Assembly: GCA_902806575.1 (NCBI GenBank)
Contig: CADCXD010000002.1
Span: forward strand, 434,001-498,000
Length of the DNA: 64,000 nucleotides
Source: Jackrogersella multiformis
Taxonomy: Eukaryota; Ascomycota; Sordariomycetes; Xylariales; Hypoxylaceae
Direction of reading: 5' to 3'
The notes below the pieces were generated by a model. That model saw only the letters and a program-made list of their open reading frames with translations, was not told the DNA's origin and searched no databases. Below are positions 12,575-24,285 of this stretch, one piece after another (the first letter of the stretch is position 1; every line of letters begins with the position of its first letter). The translations under genes were made by a program, and so were the position numbers.

Positions 12575-12993
12575 GGATAGTTCTCGGATAAGAAGAATAT
12601 AGCTTAAGCTACCTAGTAGGTATATATAATATCGGGTCCTTTTGTTAAATAAGAGCAAGATACACTACTACTGTGAATCGTACCTAGTCACCTACCTGGT
12701 AAGTACCTACACTAGAAGTAGGTGTGTAAGTTAGATGTTTCCAGCAGAATCACAAGCTTGGCCTTGTCGAAGTGGGGCTTTGGTCGAGAGCGGGTCCACG
12801 TCAGCAGGTCCCCCCATCACTCCCCCACGTCTACGTTACACCCGATGTCGGGTCATTCGGACAGTTAGCCTCTACACTAGTGCTAGCCCCATCAGCTGAA
12901 GCGTTTGCTTTATCAATCTGATAAGATCTTTTACCAAAGTACTCCTGGTAGTTTCAATCTTTCACCTTCATCACCCCCCCAGTCTCGAGCAAT
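12575..12993. other. bidirectional spacer between divergent genes
   Basis: These are 419 bases between the divergent starts of the YdcF-like gene and the ferric reductase gene, so both promoters must lie here. It contains a CACCTACCTGGTAAGTACC palindrome-like stretch near 12690 and a C-rich CACCCCCCCAG run just before the 12994 start. No TATA box is obvious. Confidence 0.5.
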
Positions 12994-14940
12994 ATGCCCG
13001 TCGACCAAGTTGAAAGAGACTGGGCCCTCGAGATCTTTAAGGAGAGCTTGAAGGCATCCCGTCTTTCAATTACTTTGGATGACTTTTCTTCTTTTTCTAG
13101 CGAGAACCCAATCCGAAAGAGCCCGACCGACCCTGAGACTCTTCAATACTTGCGAGACCTGATTGCTTCCATCCTGAACGGTCGCGCCATCATCTTCACA
13201 TACAATATCGCTCTGCTAGTAATACTCGTATTATTTACTTTATTACATGTAGGCGAGAGGATAAGAGAGAGATCTAGATGGAGAATAATCGAGCAGGCCT
13301 CGGCAGCCGCTTCAGAATCTCTAATAACGACCACCGATAATTCCGAGATTGCAAACGAGAATGAGGCCGAGTCGTCATCTAGCAGTACGCTAGAAGGATC
13401 TCTATCATCACAAGTCACACTCAAAGCAGTCGATATGGACGTTGAGAGGCAACCTCTCTTGGGAACCCACCGACAGAAATCGCCTTTGGATAGTTTATGT
13501 CTCCGGTTGGGTAGCGATTTAAAATATCGATTAATGTACCAACCTCAACCCATCCCATTAATCAATCGGACATTACCTTCAAATGGGACATCTCTTCTTG
13601 TCTTGGTCTTCCTAGGCCTTAATGTCTTTTACCACTTATATCAGCTTCCCCTAGAGTTGAGATTCTTCTTCACTTTCGCTGATCGAGCTGGCATCATGTT
13701 TATCGTCAATCTTCCTCTTCTTTACCTTCTAGCCGCTAAGAACCAACCATTGAAGCTGCTCACGGGACACTCATACGAAGCTCTCAACATTTATCACCGT
13801 CGTGTCGGTGAACTACTATGCTTTGAGGCATTCGTTCACTTCGCAGGCATGTTGGTCTGGCGAATCTGGATCTCGCCTTCTTGGTTGAAGGGCAACAGTT
13901 TTTACGGCTATATCACACACCCGCTAGTACTCCTCGGCATCGGAGCGTTTGTGTCGTATGAGTTGTTATACTTTACGTCACTCGGAAGCTTTCGAGAGAG
14001 GTGGTACGAGCTTTTCCTATCTTCTCATGTTGTCTTGCAAATCGCTGCGCTAGCCTTCCTCTGGTTGCACTTCTTCACAAGTCGACCTTACGTGTTAGCG
14101 TCTCTAGTCATTTTCCTCGTCGATAGGCTTGTGTGGCGCTTGTGGATGAAATCTGCCAAATTTACCGCGGACCTCGCGGTTCTAGAAGACGAGCAGACAC
14201 TGTTGTTATCCGTTGACTGGGATATACCTCCATCCAAGAGCAGAGGTTGCCGTGGTCCCTTTCGACAGAGCATCCGTCATGGCTGGTGCCCAGCGGACCA
14301 TGTGTTTATTTCAGTCCCCATTCTTGGCCGCGGCCATTCGCTCCAAGCCCATCCATTCACGATAGCCTCCGCCGCTCCCGTGGTGAATCCTGCGTCATCA
14401 CCAAATCATGCGTGGCTAAGTTTACTGATTCGAGTGCAAATCGGGTTCACTTCGAGTCTCCTAGATCATGCACGACTAAACAACTCGAGGGTTACGGTCC
14501 GCCTAGATGGCCCGTACGGGTCTCAAGATCCTCTTAATATGCTAAGGTCATGCGAGCATGCTGTCCTTATCGCTGGTGGATCTGGAATTGCAGTTACCTT
14601 TCCTATGGCATGGAGTTTAGCTACGAGTCACTACGGAAAGAGGCAGGTCCATCTTATCTGGGTGATACATTCCCGAGCCCAACGCTCCTGGATACCGGAA
14701 GAGAGAATCGCCGAGCTGAGGAAGTTTGGGGTTTATGTAACCATCCCCGAGCCAACCAATGAGGCAGGCAGACCTGACATTCCCGGTCATATTGCCGACT
14801 TGGTTGCTGTCTCTAAGGGTAGAGTAGGAGTTGTAGTCTCGGGTCCTGATGGTTTAAACAGGACCGCTCGAAATTCCTGCGCAAAGGCTGTCAGGTTGGG
14901 AGCTAATATTCAACTTAGAGTAGAGAAGTTTGGCTGGTAG
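12994..14940 (+). CDS. ferric-reductase-type transmembrane flavocytochrome
   Basis: This is an intron-free gene of 648 residues in the FRE/NOX superfamily, which passes electrons from NADPH via FAD and two haems across a membrane to ferric or cupric chelates. An N-terminal segment at about 64-86 is hydrophobic, and a serine- and acid-rich loop (about 105-165) follows. The ferric reductase membrane domain spans about 200-385. The two haem-ligand His pairs are visible with 14-residue spacing: H268/H282 (IYHRR...FVHF) and H345/H359 (SSHVV...WLHF). The FAD motif is HPFTIAS (453-459). The NADPH-binding part has GPYG (506-509) and AGGSGIA (527-533). A full-length enzyme is therefore likely. The metal substrate and whether it sits at the plasma membrane or an organelle cannot be told. 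The long loop between the first hydrophobic segment and the core is unusual. Confidence 0.88.
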   Translation: MPVDQVERDWALEIFKESLKASRLSITLDDFSSFSSENPIRKSPTDPETLQYLRDLIASILNGRAIIFTYNIALLVILVLFTLLHVGERIRERSRWRIIEQASAAASESLITTTDNSEIANENEAESSSSSTLEGSLSSQVTLKAVDMDVERQPLLGTHRQKSPLDSLCLRLGSDLKYRLMYQPQPIPLINRTLPSNGTSLLVLVFLGLNVFYHLYQLPLELRFFFTFADRAGIMFIVNLPLLYLLAAKNQPLKLLTGHSYEALNIYHRRVGELLCFEAFVHFAGMLVWRIWISPSWLKGNSFYGYITHPLVLLGIGAFVSYELLYFTSLGSFRERWYELFLSSHVVLQIAALAFLWLHFFTSRPYVLASLVIFLVDRLVWRLWMKSAKFTADLAVLEDEQTLLLSVDWDIPPSKSRGCRGPFRQSIRHGWCPADHVFISVPILGRGHSLQAHPFTIASAAPVVNPASSPNHAWLSLLIRVQIGFTSSLLDHARLNNSRVTVRLDGPYGSQDPLNMLRSCEHAVLIAGGSGIAVTFPMAWSLATSHYGKRQVHLIWVIHSRAQRSWIPEERIAELRKFGVYVTIPEPTNEAGRPDIPGHIADLVAVSKGRVGVVVSGPDGLNRTARNSCAKAVRLGANIQLRVEKFGW

Positions 14941-17935
14941 ATGGAACGGATAGGCGTTTTGGATTTTAAGAACATTATGAATTTATTATGACTACGGCAT
15001 CTGTGTCACCTTTTACTGTGTTTGACTATGTAAATAGCCTCTGAAAACCTCCCATCCAGCAGAATTCAGTCAAGAGGTCCCTCCCCATATGACTATCCTA
15101 CAATTCTACGCCTAGCTCACGAAGCTACATATCACTGTTCGAAATCCATTAGATGCAAATAATACCAGCGTTCAGGACCAAATCTATTATGCGTCTTGCT
15201 CCTTGAGAGGGACGACGAGAGGAGTCTATGGAAGCGGGTTGCGCTAGATAAGGTCTTCAAAACTGCTTTTAACAAGGAAGATTTGTCCGAGATAAAGCTT
15301 GGGTGACATGAGTTGATAAATTTTGATTAATAGAGAAAGCTGAGTAGGTACCTGAGGATATGGCATTACTTTCATGTGGTTACTTATATATACCAGGTAG
15401 GTAATAAATCCGTGAGGATGATCTTAAATAGGAGCCAAGTTATTAGAGTCTAAGATTAACACCAAACACGATCTGCTCGAGAACTATGATTTTATATCAT
15501 TGGTAGGTAGCTTTCAGAACGATGGCAACGTCTTCAAGAATGCGAAGCCGCACCACAACGGTAAAAGTGGGAAGCAAGGATAGTTCATACTGCCGTAAGA
15601 GGGCCTTACAGTCTGGACTAGATCTTTCCGCGTATTAATCATACGAGGTTTCTTGAAACATACCTAGGTAATTACCTAAATAAGCGTGGCCTTATTAGCA
15701 AAATTTAACTATAAGAGTTATTTTGTCCATACATTCTAATGTGCAACTAACAATACTTAATGGGGAATATAAGCCGCTGCTTATTGGTTGATTAGCATTG
15801 TTCACTATATAGTTGCATTTCTCACTTACTTTATGCATGCCCAAGGGGTATCTGCTTATGGAGAACCAAGTGATATGTTTGCCTTGACCTCTACCTAGGT
15901 AGCATTGGATTTTTGATAAATCCCCCGAAGCATTATTTTTAACCTAATATTCCTTATATTTACAAATTATTACTTATTCTACCTAGTCTCATAGTTATGC
16001 TTCGTATGGTTATATATCTACTTAAGTTCATATCCTCTATAAAATTTTGAACCATATTCATATAAGAAAGTGATATCCGCTTGTTGAAACTTTGGAACCA
16101 ACAAACAAATTAAGCTTAAGGTTGCATATGGATTTGTAAGACATGTCAACGTCAAGAAACATATCATACATAATAGAGCGGACTACTACTTAGGTAGGTA
16201 ATGATAAGTGTCTCTTGGCCACTCTGTTGTTATTATATATCTTTTAATCATGATTCGGCGTAATAACCCCACGGCATTGCGTGAGTCTTGGGCACTTATA
16301 TAGTACGTGATACTAGATATATTAGGCAATTTATTTATTTTATGATGGCAGTGGAAAAAAAATATGAGGTATGTCCGATTAAAGCTGTGACTACTTAACC
16401 GTATTTACGGCTAAGTGCAGGAGAAAACTCCGAGAAGCTTCTAGAAGCAACATATTCTATCATATCTATATTACTATGTAAGCAATAAAATTAATTACCT
16501 GGAGAAACTGAATGCAAGGGCTCACAGGGAAAATATATCGAGCTAAATCACGCGGGATGAGATAAACCTTGTATAGCATATACTTAATCAACCGGGTAAG
16601 ACCGTCGTAAGTGGCCATCGTGAACTCGGCCGAAAAACACTTAAACGGATATGGATACTCAATATGGACTTAGTAAAACGGCCCTTACATACCCTACCTA
16701 GGTATTCAATGACTACCTACCTTTTCTAGGCTTAGAGAATTATAGGGCCTCGGCATCAAATAATAATATGGGGCATTTTTGACCATTTCAGCTTATGATT
16801 GTCAGCATGGTTTCGGACATTCCGAGATGTGATGTTATTTTGCAATATTTATCAGGGATGTAAATATTACTTAACATGTTCATTTTAAAGATCGAGCATA
16901 TCTAGGCAACAAGATAATCCTGTCTTTTGATCTGTGTTAAGTGAGATTTGACCTCGTTTATCGAAGATGAGGCCTTGATGGGGATATTTATTTGACCTTG
17001 CCAATGGCGAATCCCTGGGTCGATTACTCGCGACTTTCTAAAAACAGCTTAGAAGCGTCGACTCGGACCGACCCTTTATCGTCGGACAGACAAAAGAGTC
17101 CGAATTGCTATATTTAAGGCTGGCTTATTGCTTGGCTACAAGCAAAAGTTCCCTTATTTTGATTTTTATTAATTGATTGCGTTTACTTACGATCCACCTA
17201 CATATTCCTATGCGAGTAGGATAAGCAGGTACAGGGGCCACGTCACTTTCGTCGAATTATATAGCAGCCCTCTTTCAAAACCCGCTGCTTCGGAGCCGAT
17301 CATGCAAGGGGAATTGGGCGTAAAACACTCTGTCGGGCTAGGAATCCGAGTTCTTCGTCGGTAAGAGGCTGGCTGCAACTAGGATTTGGGTAGTAGATGT
17401 TTCATATGTTTCGACTTTGACATACGAGGTTGTATGTACTATGCACGTGTTATTAGCCTATAACCTCCCGTCCGCAGCGGAGAGCTGGCCGAGACGCTTC
17501 CCCGTTTTCGATGGCGCAAGGGAGATTAGTTGGAACGCTAAGGATTCGAGCACGCCAGCGCATTGATATGTATACATGACATGGAGATTTTTCTATAATA
17601 AGTTAGTGGAATATCGTTGTTCCATCTCTTGAACACTAGTGCTGAATGCCATGCTACCCAACCCTCACACGCCTCTCCGGTGCATATGTATCATGCCGCC
17701 TGCAATGCCATTACCAAAAATTCTCCTACAGCTCCAATGGATTCCCGTCTTCTGCAAGTCCCGTCGTTACACAAAGTCTGCATGTGGGTAGGCCCATTGG
17801 CCCGGGAAACCAGCTGCCGGACCGGAAGGGATCCCCTTTTTTAGGTAAATCGGTGCTCCGAAGTTTATAGCCGGCCTCCCGAAGCATTTCAGTCTAGACC
17901 GAACCCGTTACCTGAGTCATCGGCTGCATATCGCC
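14941..17935. other. 3 kb AT-rich gene desert
   Basis: No supported gene lies here. The stretch is strongly AT-rich, with CCTAGGTA copies near 15662, 15893 and 16697. Open frames at 17173-17364 and 17617-17870 are short and unrecognised. The last few hundred bases, from about 17450, are GC-richer and probably include the promoter and leader of the membrane-protein gene. I see no transposase or reverse transcriptase remnant. Confidence 0.5.
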
Positions 17936-19247
17936 ATGGGGAATTCTTCTCTGCCTCCACCACCACCACAGTTTAGAAAGGGCGTCGTCGTCGTAGCGCT
18001 CTTCTTAGTTTACGCCTTCGCAGCCAACGCTTTATTTGGATTGCTGTATCGCAATGGCTACTATCAGGCCCTGATTCGACTCCGCGATGAAGGGCCACAC
18101 CATCTTCCAGGCTCTTCTAATGCCATACTCACCTTTTATACCGGAATCGGTCTTCTGGATAAGGTTCTAACGTTGGCGAGCGTTATGTTTGCTAATGTCA
18201 CGGATGGAAATGCGCCCGAGTTATCGCTCTACGCTTTTCATTTTGGAGGACAATACCTTGCCATACTTGTCGTCGTTGCTATAGAAGGGCTGAGGAATGG
18301 CAATCAGTCTAACTTGATCCGTTTGTAAGGGCCAATCGCAGACGCTCAATTAATAGACATACACTAACAATCTCATTGTTAGTTTTTCACTATGGGGAAC
18401 CCTAATGCAAGCTACTAGCTATGGCGGCACAATGCCCCTTTACGCGATGACTCACCTGATAACCTCGCCTGCGGCCGAGGAAGCTGGGCCATTGCTCTTA
18501 GAAGCAGCCTCAACCTCGAGACTATCAGAGTTGTGGGCGTTACCGCCAGCATTCACGCTCGGTTATGTTATTCCGGCCGTTCTGATGAGTGTTCCGCTAT
18601 TTCCGAACCACCTACACCAGTGGTTCGGCGGGCTCTGGCAAGGATCGCCCATTTTTAGCATGCTTCTCCAAAAACTATTAGCGACCCAGTTTCCGAGGCA
18701 TCGGCCGCTGCGGGACGTTCGTCACAGGAAGCAATCTCAGTCGGACGCAAAACAAGTCTCTGCTACGGGTTCGCAGACTCCAGTCTCATCAGCAAGAGCC
18801 GAAGAGAAGGACCTGCTTACTAAAGCTTACTTATTCGCATTTGCTTGGTGCGTCGTATCCCAGCTCGTTCCGCTGATATTAATAGCGGCGGTCCGCTTGT
18901 ATCCTTCGGTATTTCCATCTCATGTACAAGAGGCCTGGACTATTGTCAATGTCTTTATGCCCCCACCGTTCTGGTCTACCGTGAAAATAAAATCCATGGC
19001 GACCGGGATGCACGACTTCTTCCTTTACGATCAGTGTATTGGGTCGACGGCCGCTACTGTATGGTCATTCGCGCTATACGTGAACTCAAGAGAGACGCCC
19101 CTGAAGGCCAAGGACTGGGCCAAACTAGTCTTTACAATCACCGCGTTAGTTGTGTCCACAGGACCCGCTGGCGCCGTTGTGTGGTTGATGTGGAAAAGGG
19201 ATCAATTGCTACTGTCAGTGCAGCAAGGGAAAAGGCTCTCGGGTTGA
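17936..19247 (+). CDS. multi-pass integral membrane protein of unknown function
   Basis: Exons 17936-18324 and 18383-19247 give about 417 residues. The intron has a GTAAGG donor, an ACTAAC branch site at 18363-18368 and a GTTAG acceptor. Across the junction the frame reads on as FSLWGTLMQATSYGGTMPLY, which supports the join. The N-terminus has SLPPPPPQF followed by a hydrophobic helix. At least six to seven further hydrophobic segments follow, for example FYTGIGLLDKVLTLASVMFA, GGQYLAILVVVAIEG and AYLFAFAWCVVSQLVPLILI. A soluble, basic, serine-rich loop (about residues 230-265) separates the two halves. The protein looks like a fungal membrane family often seen among accessory genes, but I cannot name it and claim no activity. 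Confidence 0.8.
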
Positions 19248-21137
19248 GCGTAACTCATAGAGTTTCTTATCGTTGCTCTTGTACTTCCTGGGCTTGGTTA
19301 AAGTTACGAAATGCTAACATTTAACTGTACTTACTAAGGATAACCTCCTTGATGTTCCTGGAAATCAGACCCTATGTGATACTGACTGCGAATTATCTAA
19401 ACATACCTAATTACCTAGGTACTTAATCTTAATGTTTATCAATAGACTTGAATTACCTTACACTGCCGCTTCTCATCGGAGTTGATTGCCTATTCGGTCA
19501 ATATTTAGGGCATACGCTGTTGGGATGCAACCCGCGGTGAGAAGTTCGAGCTCAACTGCGATCCGTGCATAGTCGATATTCAGGGGTATACACAGAGCTG
19601 CGGTCTGTCTTTGTCAGTTTCATCGTTGATTTGACATCAGAGCGATTAGGGCTTGGAATGCGTGAATTCCTGCTGTTCTCTATTTCCACTAATTTCGGTT
19701 TCATATATTAAATCGATTGGAGACAGCCTCTGGTGTATGACACGATGTCGAACAATGTGGAGATCAGGAAACGACCCATCGTCGTCAGTTAAGACGGAAG
19801 CGGTCTCTTTGCCCCCAAGACTTCTCGTGTGGTCATGTTCCTGGAGCAGCCACTCGTGGCCGAGCTCAAACATATTACATGAAAGACACCCGCGCCCGCT
19901 GCGACCGAGTAACCTAGGGTACTGTTCCAAGACGGCCTTGGAGCGAGAGTACAAGTATGAAAGCCCGGCACTGGCCCTTAAGATGAGTTTGAACTTGTGT
20001 ATGAGTGCGTGGTGTAATCGAGCTGCTCGGACGCTTGGAGAAAGCTACAGGGGAAAATCCTCGGTATCCTAAAATTACAACCGACCGATTGCTAAAAATG
20101 GAGGCTACCTTTGAAATATCATCTCTGCTCGATGCCCACAAACGTTGCAAAGGGGTCGAATCTACAATCTGTACCATAAGCCATTCCTGCGACCCGAATC
20201 GCACGTGTCTCCAACTCACCAGCCGAACACGCTGCTGCGCACACATAAGTCCATTAACCTTCGATGTGACTGGGCCCGAAACTGCAACCGTGCCAGAGCT
20301 CAGAAGCATGCTGGACCTGTAAGGCATGCTCACGGGTTCGACGTATATAAAGGTATGGAGTGAACATGCCGAGTAGGATTTGAAACGGCGCGCTATTTTC
20401 CGAGGCATTCGCCTGAGCTTCGCGAGTGCTATGGCTTGGATTCTATTCAGCAGGGTTATCGACATTACTTATAAGCGAGCTGTAACCCTTAACGAAGCCG
20501 AGGTTCGAATGAGGTTAAGAAGACCCGGCTAGCTTTTGAGGCGTACGTAAGGAATAAAGATATCATCAATCTCTGACTCGAGCGAGGGAAAGTTATACCA
20601 TCATGGAGAATGTCTAATAAAATCAATCTATCAAACTCACTATTGCAAAATCAAATATTCAAATATTGTTAGATAGAAATAGGACCCGGGCGGAATAGAT
20701 GTTGGTCTACCTAGGTATCTTCACCATGGTAGAGTTTAGATACTGTACCTAGGTAAGTAGGTAGATATATGTGTGATATCTGCGATGAATCTGAATTAGT
20801 GATATCTGAACCATCTACTTGTGAAGCCCGATATCTTGCTAGACGCATAATTCCGACCAGCGGCGAATATTACGGACATTCACTATCACAGCCATTGACT
20901 ATTAAAGGTTACTCCGCGGAGGCCTTCTGAATGGTGGCATATGTCCGAGTCCGAGATCTGCGCGCAAGCTGATATTCGAACTGTGACCCTTAGTATGTAT
21001 TATAGTACACACCATAATCCAATTCCTGGACAGTCCCATTCATGCCACCATAGCGTGCACTGTTCAAGATACACCGGGTCTCGCGTGGTCGCCATGTGTC
21101 GATATGTCGATATGTCGATCATGATCGACTATCACCT
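19248..21137. other. intergenic spacer with unassigned GC-richer segment
   Basis: No gene is supported. The segment of roughly 19650-20470 is GC-richer than its surroundings and carries overlapping open frames on both strands (for example 19914-20465 minus and 20005-20322 plus). Neither translation resembles a protein I know, and the frames change often, so this may be a decayed gene. CCTAGGTA copies lie near 19413, 20710 and 20749. Confidence 0.4.
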
Positions 21138-21734
21138 CTAAACTCTGGAGGCGACGAGACTCATGTAAATCCCCCACAGCAGTCCCACAAAATTGAGGAA
21201 GACGATCCGTCGCTCCACCGGCACCCAACTGAAGCTGATGATGGAGGCGAACGGCCAGATCTTGTACCCAGCGACGATTACGGGTATCGTCTCGGTCCTG
21301 ACGTTCTGGCCGATGAGATCCATAGGCTGCCTTTTCAGGATGCCCATAAGTATGAAGAACGCGACCGTGTTGAAGATGGCGCCGATCGTGATACAGTCGA
21401 TGAACCATTTAGTGAATGTGTTGCGCAAGTTTAGCTTCGGTTTCTGCTCCAAGTTCCCTGAGCCTTTTGTATCTTCACCGTTTGCGATCTGTTTCTCGAC
21501 ATCCCCGGTGGCCACTTTTCGTTCGTAAGCGGGAAAGCTGCGCTCGAGCAATTGCTGCCACATGTAGTTCGGAGGAGCAGTAATGAAGGCGACGGTAACG
21601 AATCGGAGGAAATTGGCGATATCAAAAACAAAAGGGGTGCTATCTCGATAGGCTTCGAGGAATTGGGCGAGAATATTAGAAGCGCTAGATAGACCAGCAG
21701 CGGCCAATGTGGCCTTGGTCATTTGCGAAGGCAT
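21138..21734 (-). CDS. Mpv17/PMP22 family membrane protein
   Basis: This single-exon gene of 198 residues belongs to the Mpv17/PMP22 family of small four-helix proteins of peroxisomal or inner mitochondrial membranes. Yeast SYM1 and mammalian MPV17 are members, thought to form channels. Visible family features are the N-terminal ATLAAAGLSSASNILAQ helix, TAPPNYMWQQLLERSFP, KWFIDCITIGAIFNTVAFF and the C-terminal GYKIWPFASIISFSWVPVERR followed by GLLWGIYMSLVA. The W-P and V-P-V-xxR positions match the family signature. A polar insert (about residues 75-100, rich in K, E and G) between helices 2 and 3 is typical of the fungal subgroup. Start at 21734 is the first ATG of the open frame. The compartment is not determinable from sequence. 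Confidence 0.85.
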   Translation of the reverse strand: MPSQMTKATLAAAGLSSASNILAQFLEAYRDSTPFVFDIANFLRFVTVAFITAPPNYMWQQLLERSFPAYERKVATGDVEKQIANGEDTKGSGNLEQKPKLNLRNTFTKWFIDCITIGAIFNTVAFFILMGILKRQPMDLIGQNVRTETIPVIVAGYKIWPFASIISFSWVPVERRIVFLNFVGLLWGIYMSLVASRV

Positions 21735-23355
21735 TTTGAGATTTAGATTCGGGTTCGGATAGTTCCCCTTGATTCCTTCAATCAGGCCGAAGACTATAGG
21801 AAGTCGAGATAGAAGATAGGAAATAAGAGAAAGAAGCCGAAAACGAGTGATGTCTTCTCATTGAAGAGCCGGATGAATTCAAGATGAATTCGAGATAGAT
21901 CAATTGATTAGGGGGGTTTTCGGAGGTTTAGGAACGAAGATCCAGAGCCAGAAGGGACAAAAGTTGGATGATGTGGATGTTGTACTTCGTAGGTCCGGGG
22001 ATTGTTTATGGATTTATTATTAAATGTGACAAGTCAGTTCAAGATCGTCGTTTCCCTAGGTACCTGCGTAGGTACTTGCAAATTTATCCATCTTGTTTTA
22101 AACTTTCAAGGTTCTGAGAAGTCATCTATTAATTGTTGCGATGATTTGGCCTATAGGAATAACTTTGTTGAAAGACTGAACATAGGTAGAAACGTCATAC
22201 CTATATTTACCAGGTAGGTACGGGACATGCCTAGTGTAGTGAAGGTAACAATTATAACTCTAATGTACTAGCCAGTGCTAGTAAAGTGATGGTGGGCCTT
22301 CATATGTGCACCACGATGACGCGACTTCCGCACCCCAGATTAATATTCCCGGCCCCTAACTGAAATTTGATGTGGTACTGCATTATCAGCATATTTCGAT
22401 AAGATATTTATATAGGCACACGCTTTGATTCTAATATAGAAATGATGCATTAATAGAGTTCATAATAAGTGGTTCTATGAATCATAGCAACTATTTTTAG
22501 GCTAGCTCTAATTACGAAGCATCTATCCATTAAATGTTCACGCTCATTGATCAAGTACCGTGTAGGCAGCTAGGTATCTAAACCGGATAATCAACTAAAT
22601 TATCAATATTGATTTGACTCTGAAAACCACATACGTTACCTGCTTATCCTACTTACTTAGGTAAGTTATTTGCCTACATTTGCAATATTGAACTGCTAGT
22701 ACTTCGTATCATGGATGCTGAAACCAATTGAAGGCCTGACACCTCGCCCTCCAGGATCTTGCTCGTCTGACATGACTCCTAGGTAATATTGCTTAGATCT
22801 AGGCCCTAGCGCCTTGTATTCTCTGCTAAATACCTAGGTACCTAGGTAGGTAGCTAAGGGAAGGTGGTTTTGCCTCGTCGCCAGTAGGCTGTGCCACCCT
22901 CTATGTGCTACTGTTTCGGCTTAGGGGGGGATTCGGGAGGGTAACGGGGTCGAGTGACTCACTTACCGGTATATCCGACCAATCGTTTTACACGCTTCGA
23001 CGCCCGGGAGACTCGGACGATGACATCGAAAACCATATAGCCCTCGATGACTCTGTATTACACAGATCGAAGCCGGGACCATCGATGATTCATTCATATT
23101 AACATAAACCTACCTACCTAAGCATCCCAGGCACCTAGAGGTGGTCTTTATATACCACGTTTCCTTTCCTTAGCCTTCTTCAATAATCCTGCTTATTCCA
23201 TCTTCAACTCAGATACCCACGCTAGCATCCCAAGCGCATTGCGCGTGCCACCCTTTACGCCCTTTTATTCTCATCACATTGCTTTTCCCTTACGTGTTCA
23301 CAAGTACTGTATTATAATAATATATCGTATTATAATTCTTTATAAACCGCCCCTC
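21735..23355. other. intergenic spacer between divergent genes
   Basis: About 1.6 kb separates the divergent Mpv17-like and acidic-protein genes. CCTAGGTA copies lie near 22053 and 22832-22841, and another palindrome-like run, TACTTACTTAGGTAAGT, near 22650. A TTTATATA element at 23147-23154 could serve the gene starting at 23356. Nothing else is recognised. Confidence 0.5.
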
Positions 23356-24285
23356 ATGTCAACAGCAACCCTCTCATCATCACTCGCTGCCCACCAGGAG
23401 TTTCAGTGCCGTCTGTCTGGCCTGAGTCCTGCATCCATCAAACGACGAGAAACGTCCAAACACAGCCGAGTTGGCCGGCCCACTCGGGTCAGTAAGATTC
23501 TTGTGAACCGCATCGTCCGGCAGCGTAAGCTGCATTCTTCATATCCGGCATGGGGGGTCGATGATGATGATGGCCGCCGCTTGGCAGCCGATCCTACCGT
23601 CGTCCTGCCTAGTGATCACAGCCTCAAGAAGCCCCGGCTCGAACGTCAAGAGGCCTTCCGTGAACCCAAGACCCAGCTGTACTATTCCGACGTGATCGAC
23701 GACGACTCCGATTTATACAAGCTGGGCCTCTTGTACGATGACGAGCACGTGCGAGGATCCTATTTCAACTTGGACACTATTGTTCACTCAGAGCCCGTCT
23801 ACTCGATCCGCCCAGCAAAACGAGCGAGAAAGCAACGTGGGGACACATCCTACTTACACTTAGACCTCTCGTTCGTCTCACTAGGCTCGGACTTTGACAT
23901 TCAACATTATCTGGCGCCTGATTTAGCTTTGCTCACCCCTCCTGCAGAAGATGACGTCCCAGCAGTTCAAGAAAGGCACAGGGGTGCCATCACTCCAGCT
24001 CGATCTTGCAAGGACGCCGCCCTATCAACCATCCCCGAGCTCCCGGAGGGTTCGACACATTCATTCGACACACGTGCCCCAGAAGCAACGCATTTCCCTG
24101 ATTTGGTTTCCGATTCAGATATAGACGACGAAGAGGAGGAAGAGGATGCCCAAGACTGGGCATTGCTAGAAGATGTGGATACTCTGAGCACTATCGATAC
24201 TTACGTTGAGGTTCTCACGGAGGATGCGGTAGACGCAGCCTCGGCCACCGGAGAAGCCTGGATCGTGCTGGGGGACGGCTCGTAG
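23356..24285 (+). CDS. acidic, largely disordered protein, unknown function
   Basis: The open frame extends upstream to 23239, but that part translates an AT-rich leader. I start at MSTATLSSS (23356), giving 309 residues without introns. Residues about 25-60 are basic (SIKRRETSKHSRVGRPTRVS, NRIVRQRKLH). The middle has several short acidic and aromatic motifs (YYSDVIDDDSDLYKLGLLYD). The end contains a long acid run (DSDIDDEEEEEDAQDWALLE). There are no membrane segments, no signal peptide and few cysteines. The composition suggests an intrinsically disordered, possibly nuclear protein. I know no named family that fits. Codon use is GC-rich at third positions, like its conserved neighbours, which supports a real gene. 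Confidence 0.65.
   Translation: MSTATLSSSLAAHQEFQCRLSGLSPASIKRRETSKHSRVGRPTRVSKILVNRIVRQRKLHSSYPAWGVDDDDGRRLAADPTVVLPSDHSLKKPRLERQEAFREPKTQLYYSDVIDDDSDLYKLGLLYDDEHVRGSYFNLDTIVHSEPVYSIRPAKRARKQRGDTSYLHLDLSFVSLGSDFDIQHYLAPDLALLTPPAEDDVPAVQERHRGAITPARSCKDAALSTIPELPEGSTHSFDTRAPEATHFPDLVSDSDIDDEEEEEDAQDWALLEDVDTLSTIDTYVEVLTEDAVDAASATGEAWIVLGDGS

Noticed and set aside
19914..20465. 183-codon frame on the minus strand
   Set aside because: There is no recognisable domain and an equally open frame lies on the opposite strand.
20480..20530. TTCGAAT motif resembling a tRNA B box
   Set aside because: No acceptor stem or anticodon arm could be folded around it.
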